This document shows positions 1-7,361 of a stretch of 12,461 bases of DNA, one piece after another. The notes under the pieces are model-generated. The model did not search any database. It was given only the letters and a program-made list of their open reading frames with translations, and had not been told where the DNA came from. The stretch comes from Methylomonas sp. (GTDB lineage: Bacteria > Pseudomonadota > Gammaproteobacteria > Methylococcales > Methylomonadaceae). The position numbers and the translations under genes are program-made. Positions within the stretch are counted from its first letter, which is position 1. Each line of letters starts with the position of its first letter. Where the stretch lies: assembly GCA_026990815.1 (NCBI GenBank), contig JALXCS010000020.1, positions 17,899 to 30,359 on the forward strand. Reading direction: 5' to 3'.

Positions 1-493
1 AGCCTATTTTTTCAAATAGATGACGTCTAATTGCAAAGCCGCATCCAATAAAAGCCGGTGAAGGCCCAGGTTTATTCTTCTCAGGTAGATGCCAGCTAAT
101 TTGGTTGTTACCCGAATTATCTAAAATACGGCACGCAATTACTCCTAGCTTTGGGGTATTAGCAAATGTTTGGATCAATTTTGGAAATAGTTTACTATCG
201 GATGGCGCGGAGTCATCGTCGAGGACTAAAATAATTTCGCCACGGGAAACCTCAAAAGCACGATTATATCCGGCAATTCCTATGTTTTTGTCAAGGAAAA
301 TGGTGTTTAGCCAGGACGATTGGGTTTTAAGATATTCCTGGGTTCCATCTGTTGAGTTATTGTCTACGGCGATAATTTCAATATATTCAAATTCGGCGGT
401 AATTTCTGCTAATTTTTCATAGGTTTTCCGGGTTTCCTCAAGTCTATTGAAATTTAAGTAGACAATACTGATGATTGGAGGTTTATTTCGCAA
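1..493 (-). CDS. GT2 family glycosyltransferase, N-terminal part (gene runs off the left edge)
   Basis: About 164 codons are open on the minus strand with no stop up to the window edge, so the 3' end is missing. The translation is a family 2 glycosyltransferase (GT-A fold) N-terminus: a first strand reading IISIVYLNFNR (residues 7-17), the nucleotide-binding motif DNNSTDG (44-50), a NIGIAGYNRAF segment (70-80), and the metal-binding acidic motif VLDDDSAP (90-97). GCGFAIRR near the edge fits the acceptor-side strand of the family. An in-frame stop lies three codons before the only plausible start, a TTG at 493-491, which gives MRNKPPIIS and begins 11 bp after the glf stop. There is no good Shine-Dalgarno, so translation may be coupled to glf. 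It should act on the cytoplasmic face of the inner membrane, adding one sugar to a lipid-linked repeat unit. Its place directly behind glf makes it a candidate galactofuranosyltransferase, but that is inference from position only. Confidence 0.85.
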   Translation of the reverse strand, partial: MRNKPPIISIVYLNFNRLEETRKTYEKLAEITAEFEYIEIIAVDNNSTDGTQEYLKTQSSWLNTIFLDKNIGIAGYNRAFEVSRGEIILVLDDDSAPSDSKLFPKLIQTFANTPKLGVIACRILDNSGNNQISWHLPEKNKPGPSPAFIGCGFAIRRHLFEKIG

Positions 494-504
494 AATACTT
501 TATT

Positions 505-1659
505 TTAAAAGTCCGACTGGAATAGTTTGAGTGCTCTTTCAACAATATCATCCATGTCATAATAGCGAAACTCGGCTAGTCTGCCAACGAAGGAGATATT
601 TTTAAATTGTAATGAGTGCAGTTTATATTGTTCGTACTTTTCAATATTTTCGTGTTTGAAAAAAGGATAATAAGGAACATTTTTTTGAGGGTCATTTGGG
701 TCATAATCTTGGGGAAACTCTTTTACAATTGTTGTGGTATCCGACTCTTGACCGGTCAGTTTTTTGAATTCGGTAATCCGGGTAAAATCGTAATCATTTG
801 GATAATTGACTGTTGTCGCTGGTTGATATGATTTTTTGGCAAAATTAGTTAACGAAAATTGTAAGGAGCGGTAAGGAAGTTGACCGAATCTAAAATCAAA
901 AAATTCATCAATCATTCCTGTAAAAATGAGTTGGCCATTAAATGGACTATTTAGTAATTTTATTTTCCCAGATTCAGGGTTTATTTTCATGATTTCTTTG
1001 TAATTAGTCTTTAATAGCAGGCTTATATTATTATGGGCTAATAAACCTTCAAATATTTTTGTATATCCTTGTTCAGGAATAACTTGATAGCGATCCTGAA
1101 AATAACGGTCATCCCTTGAAATATGAACAGGAACCCGTGCCGTGACTGAAGGTGATATATCCTCAGGTTTGCATCCCCATTGTTTACTGGTATAGGATGC
1201 AAATACTTTTTCATAAATAAAATCAGATAAAAATTTAAGATCCCTGTCTTCTTCTTTACGCAGTTCAAGAATCGGTACTTTTTTTCCGTAACCAAACTTG
1301 GCAATTAACTTTTCTTCTAATAGCGATGCCTGTTTGTCAGGGAATAACAAGCGGATGCTGTTCAAGTTAAAGGGAACGGGGATGTTTTGTCCGTCAACAA
1401 ACGCTAAAACTTTATGGTGATAATTAAGCCATCCAGTAAACTGACTTAAATACTCAAAAACTCTTTTGTTATCAGTATGAAAAAGGTGCGGGCCATATCT
1501 ATGGATCAAAATACCGTTTTTATCAAAATGGTCATAGCAATTACCACCAATATGATCTCTTTTATCGATAACAAGTACTTTTTTATTTAATTGAGAAGCG
1601 ATTCTTTCAGCTATTACAGAGCCAGCAAAGCCAGCACCGACAATAATATAGTCAAACAT
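505..1659 (-). CDS. glf: UDP-galactopyranose mutase
   Basis: This flavoenzyme interconverts UDP-galactopyranose and UDP-galactofuranose in the cytoplasm, making the donor for galactofuranose residues in surface glycans. The 384-residue length is normal for the family. The N-terminus carries the FAD-binding Rossmann motif VGAGFAG (7-13), followed by an acidic/basic IDKRDHIGGN segment (31-40) and the family hallmark HRYGPHLFHT (53-62). The substrate-site region has SKQWG (158-162, with Trp161) and RDDRYF (182-187). The C-terminus has GRLAEFRYYDMDD (359-371), which closes the flavin and substrate site. A histidine (179) sits in RVPVH, where the Klebsiella-type enzyme has a pyrophosphate-binding arginine (RLPVR, by memory); nearby Arg182 or Arg185 may serve instead. 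The ATG start puts the Rossmann strand right at the N-terminus, as expected; the ribosome binding site is weak. It lies between two glycosyltransferase genes on the same strand, 182 bp after the upstream one, and supplies a donor for the locus. Confidence 0.95.
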   Translation of the reverse strand: MFDYIIVGAGFAGSVIAERIASQLNKKVLVIDKRDHIGGNCYDHFDKNGILIHRYGPHLFHTDNKRVFEYLSQFTGWLNYHHKVLAFVDGQNIPVPFNLNSIRLLFPDKQASLLEEKLIAKFGYGKKVPILELRKEEDRDLKFLSDFIYEKVFASYTSKQWGCKPEDISPSVTARVPVHISRDDRYFQDRYQVIPEQGYTKIFEGLLAHNNISLLLKTNYKEIMKINPESGKIKLLNSPFNGQLIFTGMIDEFFDFRFGQLPYRSLQFSLTNFAKKSYQPATTVNYPNDYDFTRITEFKKLTGQESDTTTIVKEFPQDYDPNDPQKNVPYYPFFKHENIEKYEQYKLHSLQFKNISFVGRLAEFRYYDMDDIVERALKLFQSDF

Positions 1660-1740
1660 GATTGTTTTAAGAGATGATTTTTAGAAGGTCTACAATGCTT
1701 TTATTGAAGAACTTTTGATAATTGCACTTGATATTAACGC

Positions 1741-1764
1741 AAAATCTGAGTTTTTTGAAACGGT
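1741..1764 (-). promoter_or_regulatory. Possible sigma70-type promoter upstream of glf
   Basis: On the minus strand a perfect TTGACA lies at 1769-1764. Seventeen bases further, at 1746-1741, the -10 position reads GATTTT, a poor match. It falls in the 182 bp gap between the two-domain GT2 gene and glf, about 80 bp upstream of the glf start. The gap could therefore hold a separate glf promoter, but the weak -10 keeps confidence low. Confidence 0.2.
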
Positions 1765-1841
1765 GTCAAAATAAGATGAAGCATTAATTTCAGTATCATT
1801 ACAGTGATATTACACTTTTTTTTATAATTGGAAAATACTTA

Positions 1842-3476
1842 CTATGATAGTGAAATTGTATTTTTTGCATTATCCAGATTAGAGTTGTAATAAGGATCTC
1901 CATTTGGGAAGTGGTTTTTTAGTGTTTTACTGAAATGATATAGATCGAGGGGGGGGCCATATTCATTGTCAATTTTTCTCTCTAAAGTAAAAATAGCTTT
2001 TGGCACATAAATGATGCGCCAGTTTTTTTGTTTTGCTCTAAGAGCTAATTCAAAAATAGCTATTTCCATAGAGCACTCTTCCTTAAAACCACCAAGTAGG
2101 TGATATATTTCTGCCTTTAGGGCTAAGCACATTGGGTGTGGTAGGCAAATATTGCGCATTATACTTGTCATTGCCATATAGCCCGGTTCCGAATCAGACC
2201 TATTTTTGTAGGGAGAAAAAATTCTTCCATCTTTTGTAAAAAAAAGTCCGGAATGAAACAGTTTATGATCCGATGTTATAATTTTTCCTGTTGTAAAGGC
2301 GATTTTATCAATGCATAAACTAGTAATTAAATAGTTAATTGATTGTTTCCCGGGCTTTCTAAGAGCTGAACTTAGAAGTATTATATTATCCGATTGGGGA
2401 ATGGCTTCAATCTTCTGTATTAATTCTTTTGTCTTGGTATTAGGGGTATAGGTTATTAAATGGGATTTATGTTCTTCACGTACCTCAAAATCAATATAAT
2501 AGTTACCTCTCCAAAGCGAAGGGTCTTCGTATACCCGACCTTTCAGCCCCCTACGTTGTAGTGCTGCTGTTAAAGCCGCTTTTCCGGACTTAAAAACATA
2601 TTCTTTTGATTCCGGTGAATAGGCGATAGAGGTTTCTTGTTGTCGCCAACTATAAAGAATCTTTGGGATATGAGTGACTTTCGGATCGTATTCAGATGCC
2701 CTCAGGAGCAGGTCATAATCCTGGGAACCATCAAATTGGCTTCTTAAAAGACCAGTTTTTTTTAAAAAACCGAAACGATAACAGATCAGATGAAATGCAT
2801 AATTTCCAGATAGAAGAGTTTCAGGTGACCAGTCAGGCTTAAACAAATGCATATATCTATACCCTTTTGGGTCGATCATATCTCTATCAGTGTAGAGGAT
2901 GTCGGTATTTGGCTTTTTTTTAATTTCTTTTGCAAGAAAATATAAGGTATCGAAACTAAAACGGTCATCGTGATCCAAAAAAACTATATATTGTCCTTTT
3001 GCCTGATCAATCGCTTTGTTGCTTGCATTTGAAATGCCTCGGCAAGTGTTGTTGCGTATGATGATGATCCGAGGGTCTTTTGTTAAGGGTGCTTTAAGGG
3101 TTTCTATGGTTTCCTTAAGGGTAGAGCCATCATCAACAATACAAAGCTGCCAATATGGATAGCATTGCTGGTAAACGGAAAGAATGGTTTCAGTAAGTAC
3201 TGGGCTTGTTGTATTGTATACGGGTGTGATAATGCTAAAAGTAGGGAAATTGTTCCATTTCTCAATTTCTCCGCGATATTTTTTGAGTTGGTCAATGGTT
3301 GGGAGTGAATATTTTTGTAACCAAGTATGATAATCATCCCATTGACTTGAATACCAGTTATTTAATAATGCCGGTTCAGGATACGAGGGTGGCAAGATTT
3401 TTAGTAGTTTCCAGGTAGTACGGAAATACAAATTTTTTATTAGCAGTTTCGCAAAATGCGAAAAGATTTTCTTCAT
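1842..3476 (-). CDS. Two-domain GT2 glycosyltransferase with a degenerate C-terminal domain
   Basis: A 544-residue protein from the ATG at 3476-3474. An in-frame TTG 20 codons upstream (3536) would give 564 residues, but neither start has a good Shine-Dalgarno and the ATG gives the more natural basic N-terminus MKKIFSHFAK. Residues 41-79 match the leader that precedes GT2 domains in large repeat-unit transferases. The GT2 domain follows: SIITPVYN (81-88), IVDDGST (113-119), LDHDD (167-171, metal binding), YTDRD (195-199), FKPDW (212-216), SQDYDLLLR (251-259) and YSWR (275-278). The part after about 335 resembles only the latter half of a second GT2 domain: HSGLFF (408-413), GGFKEE (462-467) and RIIYVPKA (487-494). 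It lacks a recognisable nucleotide-binding half and its acidic motif. Donor and acceptor are unknown. It acts in the cytoplasm on lipid-linked oligosaccharide. It is divergent to the main rightward operon and upstream of glf. A run of eight G on the plus strand lies inside the C-terminal coding part. Confidence 0.87.
   Translation of the reverse strand: MKKIFSHFAKLLIKNLYFRTTWKLLKILPPSYPEPALLNNWYSSQWDDYHTWLQKYSLPTIDQLKKYRGEIEKWNNFPTFSIITPVYNTTSPVLTETILSVYQQCYPYWQLCIVDDGSTLKETIETLKAPLTKDPRIIIIRNNTCRGISNASNKAIDQAKGQYIVFLDHDDRFSFDTLYFLAKEIKKKPNTDILYTDRDMIDPKGYRYMHLFKPDWSPETLLSGNYAFHLICYRFGFLKKTGLLRSQFDGSQDYDLLLRASEYDPKVTHIPKILYSWRQQETSIAYSPESKEYVFKSGKAALTAALQRRGLKGRVYEDPSLWRGNYYIDFEVREEHKSHLITYTPNTKTKELIQKIEAIPQSDNIILLSSALRKPGKQSINYLITSLCIDKIAFTTGKIITSDHKLFHSGLFFTKDGRIFSPYKNRSDSEPGYMAMTSIMRNICLPHPMCLALKAEIYHLLGGFKEECSMEIAIFELALRAKQKNWRIIYVPKAIFTLERKIDNEYGPPLDLYHFSKTLKNHFPNGDPYYNSNLDNAKNTISLS
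1949..1956. repeat. G8 homopolymer tract inside a glycosyltransferase gene
   Basis: Eight consecutive G on the plus strand read as CCCCCCCC in the gene, covering Gly507 (last base), Pro508, Pro509 and the start of Leu510 of the 544-residue GT2 protein. A run this long stands out in an AT-rich gene. A one-base change would replace the last 35 or so residues. Poly-G/C tracts of similar or greater length are known slippage sites in surface-glycan genes of other bacteria; whether this one slips is not known. Confidence 0.6.
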
Positions 3477-3564
3477 TCTTATTTGTTGGGAAATAATTAA
3501 ACGACCAATTAAAAATATATAATGCTGAGAATACAATTGGTGTTAGAGTCAGTGACAAGCAGGT

Positions 3565-3577
3565 GGTATTATATACC
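3565..3577. promoter_or_regulatory. Palindrome containing a leftward TATAAT box in the divergent control region
   Basis: GGTAT (3565-3569), a 3-base centre TAT, then ATACC (3573-3577) form a perfect inverted repeat. On the minus strand a perfect TATAAT lies inside it at 3573-3568, correctly placed to be the -10 box for the leftward GT2/glf transcription unit (about 90 bp from its ATG). No clear -35 is present at 16-18 bp, which would fit an activated promoter. On the plus strand a TATGAT at 3581-3586 is a possible -10 for the rightward operon, also without a clear -35. An operator role for the palindrome is inference. Confidence 0.35.
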
Positions 3578-3656
3578 GTTTATGATTCTTCCATTCTTTC
3601 AAAGATAAATAAAAATAGTTTAAGTCTTTTAGATTTTTGTAAAAAGAGAAGCAATC

Positions 3657-3660
3657 AGGA
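3657..3660 (+). promoter_or_regulatory. Ribosome binding site supporting a GTG start
   Basis: AGGA lies five bases before the GTG at 3666, which decides that start. The next in-frame ATG is far downstream and would remove the essential first strand of the GT2 fold. Confidence 0.65.
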
Positions 3661-3665
3661 TTCTT

Positions 3666-4598
3666 GTGTACCAAGAAAAAATACAAATAATTATCCCTAC
3701 CCTAGACGCGATCAAAAATACTAGGCATTTTCTGGAAAACCTTGAGAAAATAACGGCTTCCGGCTTTGATGTTTTGGTTGTCGATTCAAGTTCCAGTGAC
3801 GGTACCGCGAGTGAGGCTGAAAGGTTAGGCGCAGAAGTTTTAGTCATTCCCCGAGCCGATTTTAATCACGGGGCGACAAGAGAAAGTGTAAGAAAAAAAA
3901 ATAATAAGGAGATTGTAGTTTTTTTAACCCAGGATGTTGTAATTATTTCTACGGAGTTTATTGGATTTTTAGTCAAGCCGTTGATTGAATTTAAAGAAAT
4001 TGCTGTAACTTATGCTCGACAGATACCTCATGATAATGCGGATATCTTTGAAGCATTCCCCCGAACATTTAACTATCCAGAGAAATCGGAAATCAGAAGT
4101 TTGGCCGATATGGGGCAGTATGGTATCTATACCTTCTTTTGTTCAAATAGCTGTTCGGCATATCGAAATGAACAACTTGACGAAATTGGTGGTTTCGATC
4201 CATTAATGAATAGTGAAGAGTATTTTGCGGTTGTCAAGTTGTTAAATAAAGGATACAAGATTGCCTATGTGGCTGAATCAGTAGTAAAGCATTCTCATCG
4301 CTATTCACTATCCGAGGGATTTAAGCGTTATTTTGACATCGGCTATGTAAGGGCTTTGTTTCCTGAGGTAAATCAAGAGGTTGGGCGTGCTGAGCCCAGA
4401 GGGTGGATGTATGCCAAGCAGTTAATGGCAGAATTGGTCAAGGAGAAACAATTTTACTTGATTCCATTTGCAATCCTGCAGTTTGCCACGATGTGGTTTG
4501 GGTTTAGGGCGGGATATTACAGTCATTGGTTACCAACGGCAATTAAAAAAAGACTAAGCGCACAGCCGGAATTTTGGTCTTCAAAATATTATCCCTAA
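3666..4598 (+). CDS. GT2 family glycosyltransferase, rhamnosyltransferase-like
   Basis: A 310-residue protein starting at GTG with AGGA five bases upstream. It opens with IQIIIPTLDA (6-15), the first strand of a GT2 domain, then VVDSSSSDGT (38-47), the characteristic DFNHGATR (65-72), and TQD (88-90) in place of the usual DXD. HSHRYS (209-214) follows, and the tail LSAQPEFWSSKYYP is typical of bacterial dTDP-rhamnosyl transferases of this subgroup. These motifs, from family knowledge, suggest rhamnose as donor, but no dTDP-rhamnose synthesis genes are in view. The usual S-E-D acceptor-base motif reads NSEEYF here (182-187), a conservative change. A nine-base A run at 3893-3901 is in the Arg-Lys-Lys-Asn coding stretch. 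It is the first gene of the rightward operon, 51 bp before wcaJ, and its product works at the cytoplasmic face of the membrane. Confidence 0.88.
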   Translation: MYQEKIQIIIPTLDAIKNTRHFLENLEKITASGFDVLVVDSSSSDGTASEAERLGAEVLVIPRADFNHGATRESVRKKNNKEIVVFLTQDVVIISTEFIGFLVKPLIEFKEIAVTYARQIPHDNADIFEAFPRTFNYPEKSEIRSLADMGQYGIYTFFCSNSCSAYRNEQLDEIGGFDPLMNSEEYFAVVKLLNKGYKIAYVAESVVKHSHRYSLSEGFKRYFDIGYVRALFPEVNQEVGRAEPRGWMYAKQLMAELVKEKQFYLIPFAILQFATMWFGFRAGYYSHWLPTAIKKRLSAQPEFWSSKYYP

Positions 4599-4606
4599 CA
4601 TTTTTT

Positions 4607-4635
4607 CAAGGTTCTTTCATCTTTTCCTAACCTTG
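4607..4635 (+). repeat. Perfect 7-bp inverted repeat between the first GT2 gene and wcaJ
   Basis: CAAGGTT (4607-4613) and AACCTTG (4629-4635) can form a stem with a 15-base pyrimidine-rich loop. It fills most of the 51 bp gap and ends 14 bases before the wcaJ ATG. The following sequence is AT-rich but has no clean T run, so it is not a convincing terminator. It may be a processing or attenuation structure, or chance. Confidence 0.4.
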
Positions 4636-4649
4636 CAAATTTATTTTCA

Positions 4650-6026
4650 ATGAAGTCATTAACATTTGCAGATCGCTACCCCATTGCTTTCCTGATTTCA
4701 TTGATGGATATGGTTGTGGTCTTTTTATCTGCGCTGGTTGCCTATTTCTACCGTTTCGGCCATTGGCAGTTCCCTGTTCATTATAAAGTTGTGATTCTGG
4801 TTGTTGCCCTGATTTATGTTCTTGTTTGCGTTTTCAGCGGAATATATGGTTCCTGGCGGGGATTAAAGATCGTTCAGCAGTTATTGAAAGTAGCGGGCTG
4901 TTGGGTTGTCACTTTTGCTTTTTTGGCCGTGATTCTGGTTATTTTGAAGCAAAATGAGCTGTTTTCCCGAATCTGGATGGGAGCATGGTTTATTTCGGGT
5001 ACTATTATCAGCTGTACTTATAAGGGTGTTTTATTCTGGTTACTGACCAGGCTAAGAAAGCGAGGAGCCAATGTAAAGATGGTTGCTTTAGTTGGTTCCG
5101 GGAATTTAATGGATAAAATTCAGCAACAAAGTGAAAAACATAAGGAATTTGGATTTAAGGTCATAGATTTCATTAATATGGATAGCAGCGACCATTCAGA
5201 TTGTGAAAAACAACTAAAAAGGATTGCAGAACAAGGCCGGGTTCACGAAATCTGGATTTGCCTGCCTTTGAAAGATGGCGATTTGTTGAAACAGATTTTA
5301 TATGAATTTCGGTATTCAACAGCTGAAATCCGCTTTTTTCCGAGCTTTGAAGATATACGATTACTAAACCATAAGCCGACTGATGTCATGGGCTTTTTCG
5401 CTCTTGATTTAAGCTGTTCACCGATGGATGGAGTTAATCAGTGGTTCAAGCGCATGGAGGATTTCATGCTTGGAATTCCTATCTTTATTTTGTTGTTACC
5501 TGTCGGAATATTCATAGCAATTGCTGTGAAGATATCCTCTCCAGGACCTGTAGTTTTTAAACAATATAGAAATGGTGTTGGTGGAAAAAAATTCAAAGTC
5601 TATAAGTTTCGCAGTATGCGTGTCCATGGACACGAGCCAGGAAAAATAATACAGGCTCAACGTAATGATGAAAGGATTACCCGGCTAGGCGCTTTTTTGC
5701 GCAAAACTAGTCTTGATGAGTTGCCTCAATTTTATAATGTACTTCAGGGCAGGATGTCGATTGTAGGACCCAGGCCTCATGCTCTGGAGCATAATGAATA
5801 TTATAAGGACTTGGTGGAATCGTATATGTGGCGACATAAGGTCAAGCCAGGAATTACCGGATGGGCTCAGGTGAATGGGTTGCGAGGTGAGACTGAGACA
5901 CTGGAAAAAATGAAAAAACGGGTGGAGTATGATCTCTGGTATATAGAGAATTGGTCGCTGTGGCTTGATATAAAAATCATTATAATGACGCCTTTCAAGA
6001 TTTTCAGCGACAAAAATGCTTATTAA
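4650..6026 (+). CDS. wcaJ: Undecaprenyl-phosphate hexose-1-phosphate transferase (WcaJ/WbaP type)
   Basis: The initiating enzyme of repeat-unit assembly: it transfers a hexose-1-phosphate (glucose or galactose in known members) from its UDP donor to undecaprenyl phosphate in the inner membrane. The 458 residues are the usual length. The N-terminal third has four to five hydrophobic segments (about 12-33, 45-65, 82-101, 107-125). A soluble Rossmann-like CoA-binding-type domain follows, with VGSGN at about 146-150. The catalytic domain starts near residue 265 with WFKRMED and a re-entrant hydrophobic helix, then KFRSM (319-323), the catalytic Asp-Glu pair in DELPQ (356-360), VGPRP (372-376) and KPGITGWAQVNG (399-410). 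The ATG has no clear Shine-Dalgarno, but the next methionines would cut into the first membrane segment. The stop overlaps the next gene by 11 bp. Which sugar is loaded cannot be told from the sequence; the gene name is by family type. Confidence 0.93.
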   Translation: MKSLTFADRYPIAFLISLMDMVVVFLSALVAYFYRFGHWQFPVHYKVVILVVALIYVLVCVFSGIYGSWRGLKIVQQLLKVAGCWVVTFAFLAVILVILKQNELFSRIWMGAWFISGTIISCTYKGVLFWLLTRLRKRGANVKMVALVGSGNLMDKIQQQSEKHKEFGFKVIDFINMDSSDHSDCEKQLKRIAEQGRVHEIWICLPLKDGDLLKQILYEFRYSTAEIRFFPSFEDIRLLNHKPTDVMGFFALDLSCSPMDGVNQWFKRMEDFMLGIPIFILLLPVGIFIAIAVKISSPGPVVFKQYRNGVGGKKFKVYKFRSMRVHGHEPGKIIQAQRNDERITRLGAFLRKTSLDELPQFYNVLQGRMSIVGPRPHALEHNEYYKDLVESYMWRHKVKPGITGWAQVNGLRGETETLEKMKKRVEYDLWYIENWSLWLDIKIIIMTPFKIFSDKNAY

Positions 6027-7353
6027 GTTTGAAAGATGTCCGCAGAAAGAGTTTGTTTTTAAAACATTCTGGTGGTTGTTATGGTTGAACTCAATCGTTC
6101 TTCTGGAGTTTTATTTTCGTAATCAATCAGGTGAACGAATAAAAGTCCTATTTGGACAATATTGGTTTTTTGCTATTGCTGTCATGTTAACAGTCGTGAT
6201 ATGGATTGTCTTTAAAGAAATTTTGTTGGAAAAGTTTAATTCCAACAAGATGTTTTTTTTCTGTTGTTACGTTTTGTTGTTAACGCTGGGAGTTTCTGCG
6301 GTTTTTGGAATTAATTCAGCTTATGGTCTGAGATTGCTGGTCATTTTTATAATGACTTCTACGCCTTTTTTGTTTTTGGGGATGGTGGCTCATTCTGTTT
6401 CTTTCCAGAGCAGAATATCACCACTGCTTGGGGTTTCAGTTGGTTGTGCGATAGGAGCTATTTTATTTACATTATTCGGGCCTGTCTCGTGGTTCGGTTA
6501 CACACTTGAAAACTATTTAATGGGCCATCGCTGGGCCTTTTTGTTTATTGAAGCAAATGGCTTGGGTGGTATGATGGCTCTGGCAGTGACTTGTGCGTTT
6601 TATCAAGTCCATGTAATTCATTCAAAAACGTTAAAATGGGCGCTGATTCTGTTTATTCTGCCGATTATTTTATTGGTATTTTGGAAAACCAATTCCAGAG
6701 GTTCGTTATTATGGGTTCTGGTCACATTGTTGTTTTATTGTGGCTTGTGGTTTCGTAATTTAGTTCATCAATGCACAAGCTTGCAAGCAAGGCAGTTTTT
6801 TTTGCCAGGATTGGGTGTGGTAATCGGTTTAACTGTGATATTAGCCATTATCTTTCGGTATGAGCTATCAGCATTTCTGCGTTTGGAGCAACGGGATTTG
6901 ACGACTGGCAGGATGGAAGTTTGGCTCTACTATCTTGACCAGCTAAAGGAAAATCCGTTTCTAGGGTTTGGGTTTGGCGCGAGTGATCTGCTTATGTCAG
7001 GATATGTTGTAAAAGGGCCATTTCCAATAGCCGGGCCACTAAACGTATTTGTTGGAATACTTGGTGAAACTGGAGTTTTGGGGTTTTCGGCTATGGTTTG
7101 GCTATGGTTTGGTGCCATCTTAAAATCCTGGCAAACAGTAAAAATCCATGTGGGTTCACAAAATGGACTTTTCCATTATGCTTTTTTTTTAATGGTAATT
7201 TTAGTTAGTATTGCCGCACACCAAAACGGGGAGTGGCAGATTCTCAGAATTACGCCATTCAACTTTTTATTCTTTTTCTTGCTCGCTTCAGCTTGGACAT
7301 TGCCAAAGTCTGCTGACATTCCAACCGGCGAGTATCAAAAGTTATCAAGCTGA
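6016..7353 (+). CDS. wzy: Wzy-like O-antigen/exopolysaccharide polymerase (O-antigen ligase superfamily)
   Basis: A 445-residue polytopic membrane protein with about eleven hydrophobic segments spread over the length. Typical Wzy/WaaL superfamily landmarks are in order: TNSRGSLLW (225-233), the periplasmic-loop start TTGRMEVW (296-303) and ENPFLGFGFG (312-321), then a GETG turn (near 350) and the final helices. The protein should link flipped repeat units at the periplasmic side of the inner membrane. WaaL ligases have a histidine in this loop region; here the stretch before NVFVG reads AGPL, with leucine at 342. This favours polymerase over ligase, as does its place between wcaJ and a flippase gene. 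The ATG overlaps the end of wcaJ by 11 bp, which suggests coupled translation. Sequence identity among Wzy proteins is low, so the name rests on superfamily motifs and context. Confidence 0.85.
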   Translation: MLIKFERCPQKEFVFKTFWWLLWLNSIVLLEFYFRNQSGERIKVLFGQYWFFAIAVMLTVVIWIVFKEILLEKFNSNKMFFFCCYVLLLTLGVSAVFGINSAYGLRLLVIFIMTSTPFLFLGMVAHSVSFQSRISPLLGVSVGCAIGAILFTLFGPVSWFGYTLENYLMGHRWAFLFIEANGLGGMMALAVTCAFYQVHVIHSKTLKWALILFILPIILLVFWKTNSRGSLLWVLVTLLFYCGLWFRNLVHQCTSLQARQFFLPGLGVVIGLTVILAIIFRYELSAFLRLEQRDLTTGRMEVWLYYLDQLKENPFLGFGFGASDLLMSGYVVKGPFPIAGPLNVFVGILGETGVLGFSAMVWLWFGAILKSWQTVKIHVGSQNGLFHYAFFLMVILVSIAAHQNGEWQILRITPFNFLFFFLLASAWTLPKSADIPTGEYQKLSS

Positions 7354-7361
7354 TTCACTAA

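Noticed and set aside
105..422. Open frame on the plus strand at the left end
   Set aside because: It lies opposite the minus-strand GT2 gene, which has clear family motifs; the plus-strand translation resembles nothing and has no ribosome binding site.
1794..1824. TATCA/TGATA and AGTG/CACT inverted repeats followed by a T run
   Set aside because: The stems are only 4-5 bp and AT-rich, and the T run would stop plus-strand transcripts although no plus-strand gene precedes it.
3477..3536. TTG at 3536 as start of the large GT2 gene
   Set aside because: The TTG has no Shine-Dalgarno and adds 20 residues not expected in the family; the ATG at 3476 is preferred, though its own ribosome site is also weak.
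7182..7190. T9 run in the polymerase gene, and similar A/T runs of eight or nine at 3893, 6253 and 6796
   Set aside because: Runs of A or T of this length are expected in AT-rich coding sequence for Phe- and Lys-rich stretches; unlike the G8 tract they do not stand out.
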